A stretch of DNA of 64,000 nucleotides, taken from contig JBGUIU010000309.1 of NCBI GenBank assembly GCA_045113275.1, forward strand, positions 1 through 64,000. Reading direction: 5' to 3'. The position numbers were made by a program, and so were the translations under genes. The stretch is from UBA1181 sp045113275 (lineage in GTDB: Bacteria; Bacteroidota; Bacteroidia; Bacteroidales; Paludibacteraceae). The notes below the pieces were generated by a model. The model was not told the DNA's origin and did no database searches. It saw only the letters and a program-made list of their open reading frames with translations. Shown in pieces: positions 42,266-51,276 of this stretch. The stretch's first letter is position 1. Each line of letters opens with the position of its first letter.

Positions 42266-42848
42266 TATCTACCTCCTTATTCCAAAGTTCATTAAATAGC
42301 TCTTCTGCTTCATCGTCTATACTATTAGTATTCCAAATAAAATATTCAGGATTTTCTTGTCTAAATGTGCGTTCGTACTTCTCCAATTTTTTACTACGCA
42401 CTATTTTATCACGAATACTTACAATAGTAGAGAGTAAAGATTCACCAACAGCAGAATAATATCCCATAAATGTCCACCAGTGAATATAGGGTTCTGCACG
42501 AACTTCTTTATTTGCTACCTTATTTATAGCAGAACATATTATTTGAGAATCTTGTTCCCAATCAATCAATTTGTGATTCATCTTTTTACCGATACTTTGG
42601 GAACGTCCGCAATTAAAAAAATCAAACATCTTGGTTGCGGCTTCTTCTAAATCTTCAAATTTATTTATATCAGCAATACAATTAATATCATCATAAAAAA
42701 TAATGAGACTACAGAATAATCTTTCGTTTGAATTGAGACTTGCATCCTGCAATGCACTGAAACAATCCAAGACCATTCTGTAGTCTCCCTTATTTCGTAT
42801 TCGATACTCTGTACTGCCGACTGTTATTGTAGTCGGTATTTCGTACAT
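42252..42848 (-). CDS. Gp15-like tail assembly protein
   Basis: A 198-aa protein with the pattern of phage Gp15 proteins (RMVLDCFSALQDASLNSNER; KLIDWEQDSQIICSAINKVA; YIHWWTFMGYYSAVGESLLS). It lies just before the tape measure, where tail chaperones sit, and overlaps it by 14 nt. Confidence 0.82.
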   Translation of the reverse strand: MYEIPTTITVGSTEYRIRNKGDYRMVLDCFSALQDASLNSNERLFCSLIIFYDDINCIADINKFEDLEEAATKMFDFFNCGRSQSIGKKMNHKLIDWEQDSQIICSAINKVANKEVRAEPYIHWWTFMGYYSAVGESLLSTIVSIRDKIVRSKKLEKYERTFRQENPEYFIWNTNSIDDEAEELFNELWNKEVDNAGL

Positions 42849-42849
42849 A

Positions 42850-43317
42850 TTACTTACCTGTATATTTACTGGTATGAGACTTCATACGTGCTGACATTTC
42901 ACCAAATTCAGCTTTAATATTATCTGAGTATAAACCAAACAGCGTATCCATGATTATTTCAAAAATAAATTTTCCTGCAACCATGTTATACAGCGGCTTA
43001 CCAAAAGAACAAGTTTTTGCAATATCTGAATCAAATATATAATTCAGAATATCACACATTTCTGCATTAATGTTATCAAGAGCATCCATATACTCGCCGA
43101 GAGTTTTGGTATCTGAATCTTCATCAGATTCAGTTTCAAAGCCCTTCATACCAAGGTCTTGTAATCTCGGATAAGATTCTCTTAAACGATTAAGAACACC
43201 TAAATCACTAATATCTAATTCAATAATTTTTGAATCATCACCGTTGATTCTAAACTGTTCTTTTTTGGAAATATTAAGCTGAATATCAGTTACATTAGAT
43301 TTCTTTTTTGTTCCCAT
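42850..43317 (-). CDS. Tail assembly chaperone (155 aa)
   Basis: An acidic helical protein with a small beta start (DIQLNISKKEQFRINGDDSK). Position between tail tube and Gp15-like gene matches tail assembly chaperones. No frameshift product is needed because Gp15 is a separate gene. Confidence 0.7.
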   Translation of the reverse strand: MGTKKKSNVTDIQLNISKKEQFRINGDDSKIIELDISDLGVLNRLRESYPRLQDLGMKGFETESDEDSDTKTLGEYMDALDNINAEMCDILNYIFDSDIAKTCSFGKPLYNMVAGKFIFEIIMDTLFGLYSDNIKAEFGEMSARMKSHTSKYTGK

Positions 43318-43335
43318 TTTTATTCTCCTTTAAAA

Positions 43336-43842
43336 TTACGCAGTGAATGTGAAATCATCTGATAACTTATCAACTGTACCTACTGTAATATCATTAGAGA
43401 AGTATACAGAAATCGGCATATTGACATTAGTATCACCACCAATGCTGTTATATGCGATGGTACAATTTACATGCTTTTCAGCTTCATATGCGCCAGCAGT
43501 GCCGACAAAAGCTGTAATTACATAAATAGTAAACTGAGAAAGTTCCTCAATAGCATTGCGCTTACGAATATCATTCAGCTTTGCCGCAAGTTCAGAGCCG
43601 CCAAGAATGAGGTACGGGTCGAAATCCTGTTGGGGTTGAGTTCTATTAACATCAGTATAATTGATGCCGAGAATGTCTGTCGTAGTCTCAATATCAGCAT
43701 TATACTCAATACTGGAATCTTCTGTTCTACGGCCCAGAACTTCACGTTTCTGAGTAGAGCCTTCTGTCCACTCTGCTACAGTAATAAGCAGTTTACGAGG
43801 CGCACGCTGATGTGTGGGTAAATTAATAGGAGAAACAGGCAT
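43336..43842 (-). CDS. Major tail (tube) protein
   Basis: A 168-aa beta-rich protein (EYNADIETTTDILGINYTDV; VNMPISVYFSNDITVGTVDK) in the tube position between tail completion and chaperone genes. AAAGAATA with GGAGGTAAAG precedes its start. Family not named from sequence alone. Confidence 0.8.
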   Translation of the reverse strand: MPVSPINLPTHQRAPRKLLITVAEWTEGSTQKREVLGRRTEDSSIEYNADIETTTDILGINYTDVNRTQPQQDFDPYLILGGSELAAKLNDIRKRNAIEELSQFTIYVITAFVGTAGAYEAEKHVNCTIAYNSIGGDTNVNMPISVYFSNDITVGTVDKLSDDFTFTA

Positions 43843-43848
43843 TATTCT

Positions 43849-44328
43849 TTACCTCCAAAGTCTTTTACTTATGTCTATATACTCTATCTGAATAGTTATA
43901 CTATAGACAGCTAAATTAGGTTCTGTTTGTTCATCTATACCATCAAATGATGGTTCATCTGTAGTTGTTGATATTGCTTCAACTATACAATCTTCCCCAA
44001 AATTAGGAAAATTTCGTAGTTCGTCTTGTTCGTTTATCCACTCGATTAATCCTTGAATGTCTGTCATATCTGACACATTTTCATTAGGATAATCAGGCAA
44101 TTTTACGATTGCAATATCATTAACTGACTTAAATGTGATTATAGTAAAAGTATACAACTTACCTACACTGCCGTCAATGTATTTAGTATTTGTATACTTA
44201 TCATTAGATTTTGTTAAAAATTGATTGGTATTATCTTCTGCATTAATGAAATTGAAGTATAGCGGACTATTAAGAATATTAGGGCAGTTAATTAAATAAT
44301 CAATAACTGCTTGATGTTTATCTGCCAT
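43849..44328 (-). CDS. Tail terminator / minor capsid protein (159 aa)
   Basis: Residues 15-60 and the end YSITIQIEYIDISKRLWR resemble tail terminator-type (minor capsid 3) proteins. Located directly before the tube gene, as expected. Overlaps the upstream gene by 11 nt. Confidence 0.7.
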   Translation of the reverse strand: MADKHQAVIDYLINCPNILNSPLYFNFINAEDNTNQFLTKSNDKYTNTKYIDGSVGKLYTFTIITFKSVNDIAIVKLPDYPNENVSDMTDIQGLIEWINEQDELRNFPNFGEDCIVEAISTTTDEPSFDGIDEQTEPNLAVYSITIQIEYIDISKRLWR

Positions 44329-44749
44329 TTTTCTTAATCTCCTTTTTTACAAGCGGCTCTGCATAATCAACAAGCTCTTTAAATTCAGAAGTACCATGCA
44401 TAAGCCAATAAGTCCAGTAAGATGTTGTACCTGGTGTAGTTCGATTCCAAAACATATCATTAGCATCATGTTGTATATCTGCATATACAAACGTTGGTCT
44501 TTTAGATGAACCTATTTTATAATCGCCCCAAACAAGTTGGACTTGTTTTGCGTGATATATAACGTGAAAACTTTTTCGTAATGCGCCAGATTTCATGGGC
44601 ACATAAGGCTCAACTAACTCACCAGCTTTTTCAGCAAGCTGTCGCATCACATTTGGATTTTTAGATAGCGCAATTATAGGATCAGCACATTTTTTCTTTA
44701 CGGCTTTTCTAATATCGCCAGCATTTAATTTAAAGTAAACTCTCGACAT
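44318..44749 (-). CDS. Minor capsid / HK97 gp10-like head-tail protein (143 aa)
   Basis: ELVEPYVPMKSGALRKSFHV and YWTYWLMHGTSEFKELVDYA, the pattern of the minor-capsid-2/HK97 gp10-like family. It would help join head and tail. Stop and start are coupled with both neighbours. Confidence 0.78.
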   Translation of the reverse strand: MSRVYFKLNAGDIRKAVKKKCADPIIALSKNPNVMRQLAEKAGELVEPYVPMKSGALRKSFHVIYHAKQVQLVWGDYKIGSSKRPTFVYADIQHDANDMFWNRTTPGTTSYWTYWLMHGTSEFKELVDYAEPLVKKEIKKNGR

Positions 44750-45195
44750 TATTTACCACTCGTATAGTAATGTTCATTACCTCTACCACCGCCAGTATTA
44801 TTAGCCCAGATTCTAATTTCCATACAACCTTGCAAATCTTTGTATTTCTTTTTCAAATCTGTTGACCTCATACCCGCAGTATATTCATCAATTTCATCGT
44901 CTACTTCACCCTTAACTATAATGTCGCCTGCGCCAAGAGTGAAATAATTATGCATTTCATCATTAGGCTTTTTTATCCATAAATGCTTTTCCAAAAAAGC
45001 ATCGTCTTTTCTGATTCTACAGATAATATCATCAGTTTTTAATACAACATTACCTATAGTTATTTCATTGCCCTCATCTCGCCAAAAAGCATTGTGTACA
45101 ACATGACGATACCATCTAACTATGTTAGTTTGTGGGTCAGTGAACTTATTATAGATTGTTACTGTTGTATCCCACCAAGAACCAAAACTATTCAC
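44749..45195 (-). CDS. Head closure / minor capsid protein (148 aa)
   Basis: Begins NSFGSWWDTTVTIYNKFTDP with IVRWYRHVVHNAFWRDEGNE, typical of the small beta-barrel head-completion proteins that follow the connector gene. The assignment rests on order in the head-tail module. Confidence 0.72.
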   Translation of the reverse strand: MNSFGSWWDTTVTIYNKFTDPQTNIVRWYRHVVHNAFWRDEGNEITIGNVVLKTDDIICRIRKDDAFLEKHLWIKKPNDEMHNYFTLGAGDIIVKGEVDDEIDEYTAGMRSTDLKKKYKDLQGCMEIRIWANNTGGGRGNEHYYTSGK

Positions 45196-45622
45196 CTGGA
45201 TATATACCTCTATACAACACCTTATGGCCTAATGAATCTCGTATATCTTGCAAATACATTTTAATTGCAGAATTTAGTTGACTTTGAATAACTCGTACTG
45301 CCATATTGCCTGTAATAACATTGTATGTTGCAGATACCCCATCATTACTTTGATGTGCCATAAGACCTGCTACAACATTGCCATCTTCATCTACAGCATC
45401 TACAAGCATTACCTTCTTCTGTTTGTCTAATAATTCTATTAGTTTAAACATACAACGCTTTACCGCTTCTGGCATTTCTATACCACGTTCAGCGTCTTTT
45501 TTAAGTCTGCTAAATGTCCACCAATCAATTTGTGACCTTGCTTCAAATTCTAATTGTTCAAAGGCGGATTCAGACATTTCTTCTCCGCCCATATGAGAAT
45601 ATTCATCATAAGTCAGATACAT
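45188..45622 (-). CDS. Head-tail connector protein (144 aa)
   Basis: N-terminal helices (YLTYDEYSHMGGEEMSESAF; EARSQIDWWTFSRLKKDAER) match the gp6/gp15-like connector family of Gram-positive phages. It follows the capsid gene immediately. Confidence 0.8.
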   Translation of the reverse strand: MYLTYDEYSHMGGEEMSESAFEQLEFEARSQIDWWTFSRLKKDAERGIEMPEAVKRCMFKLIELLDKQKKVMLVDAVDEDGNVVAGLMAHQSNDGVSATYNVITGNMAVRVIQSQLNSAIKMYLQDIRDSLGHKVLYRGIYPGE

Positions 45623-45646
45623 ATCTGAATCCGCCTTTCTAAATTA

Positions 45647-46882
45647 TTATCCAAAAGACTTAATCTGAGCAATCGGAATCGCTTTCAGGCTGATGTACTT
45701 CTTGTTACCACTACCACCGGTATTAACAAGTTCCCAGTTACTGCCATCTGCGAGTTCTGCATCGGTAGGAGACAGTGTAGAAACATTGTTCATGGTGAAG
45801 CTGATACCGTAAGGAGACCAGCACTTTCTCTGACGATTGTACAGAGTATCTTGACCACCGTTAGTCTTAGGATCACGACTCATTTCAGCGGGAACCTTAG
45901 CACCGCAGTTAGTGTATTCAATAGCACCATCGCCGAAAAGATAAGTAATATAAATATTATCGCCAGCGGCAGTCTTTTCATAGTAGCTACTAAGACTTGC
46001 GGCAGAAGGAGATGCAACTGCTGTATACACATAACTACCAGCAGAGCCAGAACGTGTGTAATATGTCTTACCTTCAACTAAAGCACTGTCAGAAGTTGCT
46101 TCAAAGGTAGCAGTAGATTCATCTTCCTCGATAGGCATAGAGTCATCAATGATAACTAACTTGCCGTTGATGGTGCCCATACCGGTATCTCTCTGCATAC
46201 CATTTGCATCATTGTACTTTAAGTATGTGAGCAGATTCATGTTTTCAAGGTTAGTGGCTACAGCAGAGTGCATAATAGCAAGGGAGAATTTCTGCTTGTG
46301 GTCGCCGCACGCTTTTTGAATAGCAGTGTTGATAGTAGTAGCATCCATATGGCCGGTTTGACCTTCGGTATTTGTTACAGCAGTAATATCGTGAGTGTGA
46401 GAGTTAACAAACTTTGTACCTTCGGTATCGCTCATTGCAAAAATACCTTGCAGAATAGCGATGATAGTAGCTTGGTCAACTTCATCCCAATACTCAGAAA
46501 CTTGCTGTGCTACGTTCTCCATGAAATCTACGCCACCAGTGATGTCGTAGGAGAAGTCTTTCTCGGTCCACGCTTGGGCACGACCAACAACAACACGAGA
46601 ATGACTGAAAGTTTGAGTGGTTTGAGCCGTAATGTTGGTCACACCATCGTAGTTAAGCGGAATAGAACCGCTAATAAGACCCTTTAAAGGAGTAGTAATA
46701 TAGTTACCACCAACTTGGTCTCTCATAGCACCGGCTAAATCTTGACGAGAGACAATAGCACGGGATTTTAAAAGTTCATTCAGCTTAGTATTCGGCACAC
46801 GGTCAACGTACTTCTGGAATACTTCGCCGTTAAAATATTTCGCATTAAACTGCGGTTGTCCAATATAGCTGGGAGCAGGCAT
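45647..46882 (-). CDS. Major capsid protein
   Basis: A 411-aa protein. HK97-like capsid features include the N-arm (PAPSYIGQPQFNAKYFNGEV), the E-loop/spine region and C-terminal AEMSRDPKTNGGQDTLYNRQ with RKCWSPYGISFTMN. An inserted segment at residues 255-310 (YYTRSGSAGSYVYTAVASPS, then SYYEK) looks like a surface-exposed beta domain. Scaffold upstream supports the call. Confidence 0.9.
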   Translation of the reverse strand: MPAPSYIGQPQFNAKYFNGEVFQKYVDRVPNTKLNELLKSRAIVSRQDLAGAMRDQVGGNYITTPLKGLISGSIPLNYDGVTNITAQTTQTFSHSRVVVGRAQAWTEKDFSYDITGGVDFMENVAQQVSEYWDEVDQATIIAILQGIFAMSDTEGTKFVNSHTHDITAVTNTEGQTGHMDATTINTAIQKACGDHKQKFSLAIMHSAVATNLENMNLLTYLKYNDANGMQRDTGMGTINGKLVIIDDSMPIEEDESTATFEATSDSALVEGKTYYTRSGSAGSYVYTAVASPSAASLSSYYEKTAAGDNIYITYLFGDGAIEYTNCGAKVPAEMSRDPKTNGGQDTLYNRQRKCWSPYGISFTMNNVSTLSPTDAELADGSNWELVNTGGSGNKKYISLKAIPIAQIKSFG

Positions 46883-46902
46883 AATTTACCTCTTTCTATA
46901 AA

Positions 46903-47550
46903 TTAAAAATTGAATGGTTGATCTGGATGTTCATTAGCCCACTGCATCATCTGAGTAAGTGTAGGTTTTGCAGGTTCAGGGTTAGTAGTAGGCTGAACAA
47001 ATGTAGGTGTAGGATTAGTCGGCGCTGGTGTATTTGTAACAAATGATTGAGCATTTTCTTGTTTATACACAGCTAAGAAATCAGATGCACCGATAATAGT
47101 ATCATTTTCCATTGTGAGATGTTTTGCCTTCATTTGAGCAATAAAATCTCGTTTTGCGGCGGGACTTGTAAATTCTAAACCATTAGCAAAATCTTTTACG
47201 GCAAAATCATATGCTTGTTCTTTAAGCTGACGTTGGTACTGTTTAGTATCCTTATCGTAAGTTTTACGCAGTTCCTCTAAATCAGCAACAGCCTTCTTCA
47301 TAGCATCAACATCACCAACTTCTTTGAGTGTGCTTTGAAGATTCGCTAAATCTTGACCGCGACTTTCTAAAGTTTGATTTAAAGTTGTAATCTGTCCATC
47401 TCGTTGCTGAATATCACTATCATATTTCAGCTTGGATACATAATTACCCTCTGTTAAATCAACAAATTTAGAAGTTCCCATTAATGTTTGAAACTGTTCA
47501 AATGTGAGTGTACCATTTTCGGCTTTTGCAAATACTTCTTGAATTGTCAT
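46903..47550 (-). CDS. Capsid scaffold protein (GP20/DUF4355-like)
   Basis: A 215-aa protein with a long central coiled coil (QRDGQITTLNQTLESRGQDL; VADLEELRKTYDKDTKQYQR). It ends in a Pro/Thr-rich linker and WANEHPDQPFNF, typical of phage scaffolds. Preceded by AAAGGAGAGAAA. It is removed or digested as the capsid matures. Confidence 0.87.
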   Translation of the reverse strand: MTIQEVFAKAENGTLTFEQFQTLMGTSKFVDLTEGNYVSKLKYDSDIQQRDGQITTLNQTLESRGQDLANLQSTLKEVGDVDAMKKAVADLEELRKTYDKDTKQYQRQLKEQAYDFAVKDFANGLEFTSPAAKRDFIAQMKAKHLTMENDTIIGASDFLAVYKQENAQSFVTNTPAPTNPTPTFVQPTTNPEPAKPTLTQMMQWANEHPDQPFNF

Positions 47551-47654
47551 TTTCTCTCCTTTCAACATTCATTTATATCTGCTATTTGTATCTCCGCAGT
47601 GCAGTTTGCGGTGAATGTGCGTTCTTTAAATGTCTTTACGCTGGACAATTCTCC

Positions 47655-47727
47655 AAAAAAGATGTGGGCGACTATTATATAGTCGCCCACAACCCCAAGG
47701 AGAATAAAAATGAAAACTGGCGACTAA
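47655..47727 (-). promoter_or_regulatory. Leader with terminator and candidate anti-terminator
   Basis: A 12-bp terminator, TGTGGGCGACTA/TAGTCGCCCACA with a 5-nt loop (47663-47691), is followed by a T-run. Upstream in the transcript, TAGTCGCC (47719-47726) matches the 3' stem strand and can pair with the 5' strand GGCGACTA. That pairing would open the terminator. The leader precedes the scaffold and capsid genes. Confidence 0.65.
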
Positions 47728-47737
47728 CACCATCTTT

Positions 47738-47765
47738 ATTATAACACATTGACTAATAAAGTCAA
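47738..47765 (-). promoter_or_regulatory. Promoter of the scaffold/capsid operon
   Basis: TTGACT (47760-47765), 16-bp spacer, TATAAT (47738-47743), just after the portal stop. Confidence 0.65.
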
Positions 47766-47768
47766 CAT

Positions 47769-49529
47769 TTAACTACTTGTTTGTCCTTGTTGAGATTTAA
47801 AACTACGACCATGCTTTACGTTATTATAAGGATTATCGCCATTCATTTCACGATTGTTTATATCATACTGCATCATCATACTGAGGTCGTTCTGTTGTTG
47901 CTGTTGTTGTTCTTTATCAACTTGCGATAATGCTTCTAAGGCTTGACGCTCAGTTTCGCCAAAGTACCACATTCTTGTTTCAACTTTACTTGTAATACCA
48001 TTTTGCATAAGCAGTATACGTTTTTCAAGTTCTTCATTAGCATCAACCATAATACTATCATCCCACTCAAATGATACGTCCCACGGTCCGGGTGGTGTAA
48101 TTGAGTATAAATCAGCATATACATTCATTATATAGATAACATCACGTAATGCTTCTTCAATAGCTTTTTGTATATCAGCATTGGTCTGATAACTTCTTTG
48201 TTTAAGTATTCTTAATTCTGTTGCCGTTTTTGCTACATCTGCCGCATCAGAAAGCGTACCTCTGCTAATACCACAGGTATCTTCTATTCTCATTAGTATT
48301 GTATTAAGACCATCTATATAGCTACTATCACGTAATGTAGGAGCAAATGGATAATATGTATCAGATGCGGAGCCTAAGTCAACTTTTCTATATAGACGCT
48401 CCTGTAACTTAGTCATCTTTGTCTGTTCATTGCCGCGCTCATCTTCTACTTTCAACGCATCCCTATCTACATCAATAGCCATTGCGCCACCTTCATATTC
48501 CCAAAGAAGTGTAGAATATTGAACATCGGCATCATGTATGAGTCGAACAGCACGAGCAAATCCAGACACACCGAGCGGACTCTTTGTATCAATTATATTA
48601 GCATCAGGCATCCTAAAATATGCAAAGAGCGGTTTTGTAACATCTTTAATAATAGTTATAGGTTGAAAATCTTTCCATTCAGGAACATCTGTTAATTTTA
48701 TCTCTTTACCAAGTCCAGAAAGATTTAATTCACCGATAGGGCTATTCGATTCAAATGCTCTGTTTATTACAGTAACAACATTACCTTCCCACTTGTGATA
48801 TTCAAGTCTGTGATAAATGATTGAGCCTTGTTGTTTTGTCTGAATAAATGCCGCTTCTGTAATCTTACCAGCCGCAGTAAAAGCAAGAGGATAAAAAGCA
48901 TCAGCTTGAACAAATTCAAATTCAATTTCAGTAGTTGGCTTAATATCTGACTTTACATCATAAGAAGCAGTATTTTCATCAGGTAATACATCTTTTACAA
49001 TGTAAGGCTTAATTACAAGTCCGCCCTTTGCAATACCATATTCTATCTGCTTTCGCAGTTGCTTTTTTAATTTCTTATATTGACGCTCCAGATATTCTGC
49101 TCTTTGAGTATCACCAATCGGCTTATCTTCTGTAACAGTCTTAGGCGGTGTCGGTTTAGGTATATTAAACGTATCGCCATCAGAGCCAGTTACTTCTTGT
49201 TGGTCACCAGGATACTCGGGATTAGCAACTTCTACTTCTTCTGTTGGCGTAGATACCTCTGATTCAAATTCAAGTAATGCCAGCCTTGCTTTTTCACTTG
49301 CTATCATAGGGGCAAGTCCTAAACTTGCAACACGCACAGGGCTAATTTCATCAGGCTCTTTTAGCCACGGCGCATCATCTTGATACAACTTTCCCCATAA
49401 ATCAATAGCTTTCTCCATTTTAGGTGAAATTGCACTTGTTATATTCAGCTCTTTTTCTATAGACCTACCACTAATCATTGTGCTTACCATCTCCCTCAAT
49501 TTTGCAACAATTTTACCCCATAAAGACAT
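47769..49529 (-). CDS. Portal protein
   Basis: A 586-aa protein following the terminase. Regions ISGRSIEKELNITSAISPKM and DTCGISRGTLSDAADVAKTA, then ELRILKQRSYQTNADIQKAI, are typical of SPP1-like portal proteins, and the C-terminal Gln-rich tail is common. It forms the DNA channel at one capsid vertex and the base for the tail. Confidence 0.9.
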   Translation of the reverse strand: MSLWGKIVAKLREMVSTMISGRSIEKELNITSAISPKMEKAIDLWGKLYQDDAPWLKEPDEISPVRVASLGLAPMIASEKARLALLEFESEVSTPTEEVEVANPEYPGDQQEVTGSDGDTFNIPKPTPPKTVTEDKPIGDTQRAEYLERQYKKLKKQLRKQIEYGIAKGGLVIKPYIVKDVLPDENTASYDVKSDIKPTTEIEFEFVQADAFYPLAFTAAGKITEAAFIQTKQQGSIIYHRLEYHKWEGNVVTVINRAFESNSPIGELNLSGLGKEIKLTDVPEWKDFQPITIIKDVTKPLFAYFRMPDANIIDTKSPLGVSGFARAVRLIHDADVQYSTLLWEYEGGAMAIDVDRDALKVEDERGNEQTKMTKLQERLYRKVDLGSASDTYYPFAPTLRDSSYIDGLNTILMRIEDTCGISRGTLSDAADVAKTATELRILKQRSYQTNADIQKAIEEALRDVIYIMNVYADLYSITPPGPWDVSFEWDDSIMVDANEELEKRILLMQNGITSKVETRMWYFGETERQALEALSQVDKEQQQQQQNDLSMMMQYDINNREMNGDNPYNNVKHGRSFKSQQGQTSS

Positions 49530-49531
49530 TA

Positions 49532-49813
49532 TTATTTCCTCTTTCTTCTACGTTTAATATCTCTATCAGAAGATTTATATCCTTGTGAAGCGGCTATTGC
49601 ATTAGCCTCTTTAACATTGTGGGCACGAATTGTAACTGTTCTTTTTATACCATTAATTACTCTTGTATAATTATACGAACGAACACCTGAACCTTTAAAC
49701 TCACGTTTAGTACCTGTTACATCTGAACCCGCTGAACGCTGTGTACCTGCAGTAGCCGGATTTGGCTCTCGTCTTATACTAGCTCGTTTACCACTATTTT
49801 CACCCTTTGCCAT
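49532..49813 (-). CDS. Small very basic protein (93 aa)
   Basis: High Arg/Lys content (GKRASIRREPNP; RDIKRRRKRK). It lies between the DUF4417 gene and the portal gene. Possibly nucleic-acid or capsid binding; function unknown. Confidence 0.75.
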   Translation of the reverse strand: MAKGENSGKRASIRREPNPATAGTQRSAGSDVTGTKREFKGSGVRSYNYTRVINGIKRTVTIRAHNVKEANAIAASQGYKSSDRDIKRRRKRK

Positions 49814-50469
49814 TATATCGCCACCTTTGAACTAATTAATCGTTTATGTATTATATTACCGCTCAACTCTTTTGATAAATCTTTACCATACAATAGTATT
49901 TGTTCAGGTTGTAAAGTATCAATTACAAAATCCCAATTATTTCTGAGAGATTGCCATTTAGCCCACCGACCTTCACCCATTGTAGATATTGCGATTGTAC
50001 TATGTTTAGGTATTCCATCTAAACAATATTGTAAACTGTCAGCATCGCTCCAAGTTACTGTAGGTATTACTGTAATACCATTATCTTGCCAAAATCTACC
50101 ACACCAACGATTCCTGTACACATTATATATTTTCAACGCTCTCGGCATATTAGAATATGGACTAAAATCAGGCGATAGTACAAATTTGAACCTATCTAAA
50201 ATTGGTAAATATCTATCAGGATAATTCCACACACGTTCAAATTGATAATCATGTAAAAAGAAATGAACACCTATATTTTCAGGATTCTTTTCTTTTAGCG
50301 CATAATTAAATCCTTGAAGCGGAATATTCTCAATATCATCTATGTGAGTTGGTAACATCATAGGTATTTCAAATTCTCCTGCACTATCATCTTTATAATT
50401 ACCATAAACAATATTGAGAACATTCTGTTCTTGTATTCTTGTTTGTGTTTTGTCGCCATTATATTCCAT
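49813..50469 (-). CDS. DUF4417-family protein
   Basis: A 218-aa protein with RFKFVLSPDFSPYSNMPRAL, GITVIPTVTWSDADSLQYCL and STMGEGRWAKWQSLRNNWDF, the pattern of DUF4417 proteins common next to phage terminases. Function unknown. Confidence 0.85.
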   Translation of the reverse strand: MEYNGDKTQTRIQEQNVLNIVYGNYKDDSAGEFEIPMMLPTHIDDIENIPLQGFNYALKEKNPENIGVHFFLHDYQFERVWNYPDRYLPILDRFKFVLSPDFSPYSNMPRALKIYNVYRNRWCGRFWQDNGITVIPTVTWSDADSLQYCLDGIPKHSTIAISTMGEGRWAKWQSLRNNWDFVIDTLQPEQILLYGKDLSKELSGNIIHKRLISSKVAI

Positions 50470-50634
50470 TTAATGTCCTCTTCTATTAGCCCATTTTTGC
50501 ATACCGTATCTTACAGCATCAATACTATTATGCACAATTACGCCATTTTGTATAGAAAAATTGTGATATTTCTGTACTTCTAAATCATACACTGAACAAC
50601 GCTTTTTTGTCTTTTTTACTGATTTCACCCTCAT
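50470..50634 (-). CDS. C-intein fused to the terminase C-extein
   Basis: Residues 1-36 are a C-terminal split-intein fragment. Block F is SVYDLEVQKYHNFSIQNGV and block G is VIVHN, followed by Ser+1. The last 18 residues (SIDAVRYGMQKWANRRGH) are the end of the terminase large subunit. Trans-splicing to the N-half would restore NNH-SIDAVRY, the nuclease motif. GGAGAAATAACC precedes the chosen ATG. Confidence 0.9.
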   Translation of the reverse strand: MRVKSVKKTKKRCSVYDLEVQKYHNFSIQNGVIVHNSIDAVRYGMQKWANRRGH

Positions 50635-51238
50635 GGTTATTTCTCCATCCATATGTTGTTCTGCAAGTCGCAGAACAAGTACAAGTTTTACTGAACTTAC
50701 TTGTCATAAATTTTGTTCCACAAACAACACATGTACGTTCTTCTTTTTGTTCTTTACGACTTGCACGTAACTGCCGAGCTTTACAAGCACCAGAACAAAA
50801 TTTTGCCGGTTTCTGCTTAGATTCAAATACCTTTCCACATACAATACAGGTATTAGTAAAAACTTTCATGTGTTGCATTTGTTTTTTAGCATGTTCCGAG
50901 TGCCATTTTCTTCCCTCAATAGATTTATGCCATTCTGATGCTTTAGGTCGGGCGTTGATAGCTAAATTATCTCTTCTCCACTCACGTTGTTCCTCTGTCA
51001 ATAGTTGACCATGTAGCTTTTTATGATTATGACACTCTAAAAGTTGTAAATTAGAAATATCATTATTTCCTTTGTCGCCATCAATATGGTGTACATCATA
51101 CCCATTGGGTATCTCACCATTATAGAAACGCCAAACATATCTATGTAATCTTTCACCAGTTTTGGCGTTTCTATAATAACCGCTATCAACTTCTCTACTG
51201 AATCGTAAATCATTAAAGTAAATTACGTCTTGTACCAT
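50585..51238 (-). CDS. HNH endonuclease with zinc fingers, between intein halves
   Basis: A 217-aa protein. The HNH core is GYDVHHIDGDKGNNDISNLQ then LLECHNHKKLH (about residues 45-75). Two C-terminal C-x2-C...C-x3-C zinc knuckles (CIVCGKVFES, CSGACKARQL; CVVCGTKFMT, CSATCRTTYG) follow. I start at the ATG after AGGAGGTATAAGC. It lies freestanding between the N- and C-intein genes and overlaps the C-intein start. Confidence 0.9.
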   Translation of the reverse strand: MVQDVIYFNDLRFSREVDSGYYRNAKTGERLHRYVWRFYNGEIPNGYDVHHIDGDKGNNDISNLQLLECHNHKKLHGQLLTEEQREWRRDNLAINARPKASEWHKSIEGRKWHSEHAKKQMQHMKVFTNTCIVCGKVFESKQKPAKFCSGACKARQLRASRKEQKEERTCVVCGTKFMTSKFSKTCTCSATCRTTYGWRNNHEGEISKKDKKALFSV

Positions 51239-51276
51239 GCTTATACCTCCTATAAGCACATTATACAATGCGTATC

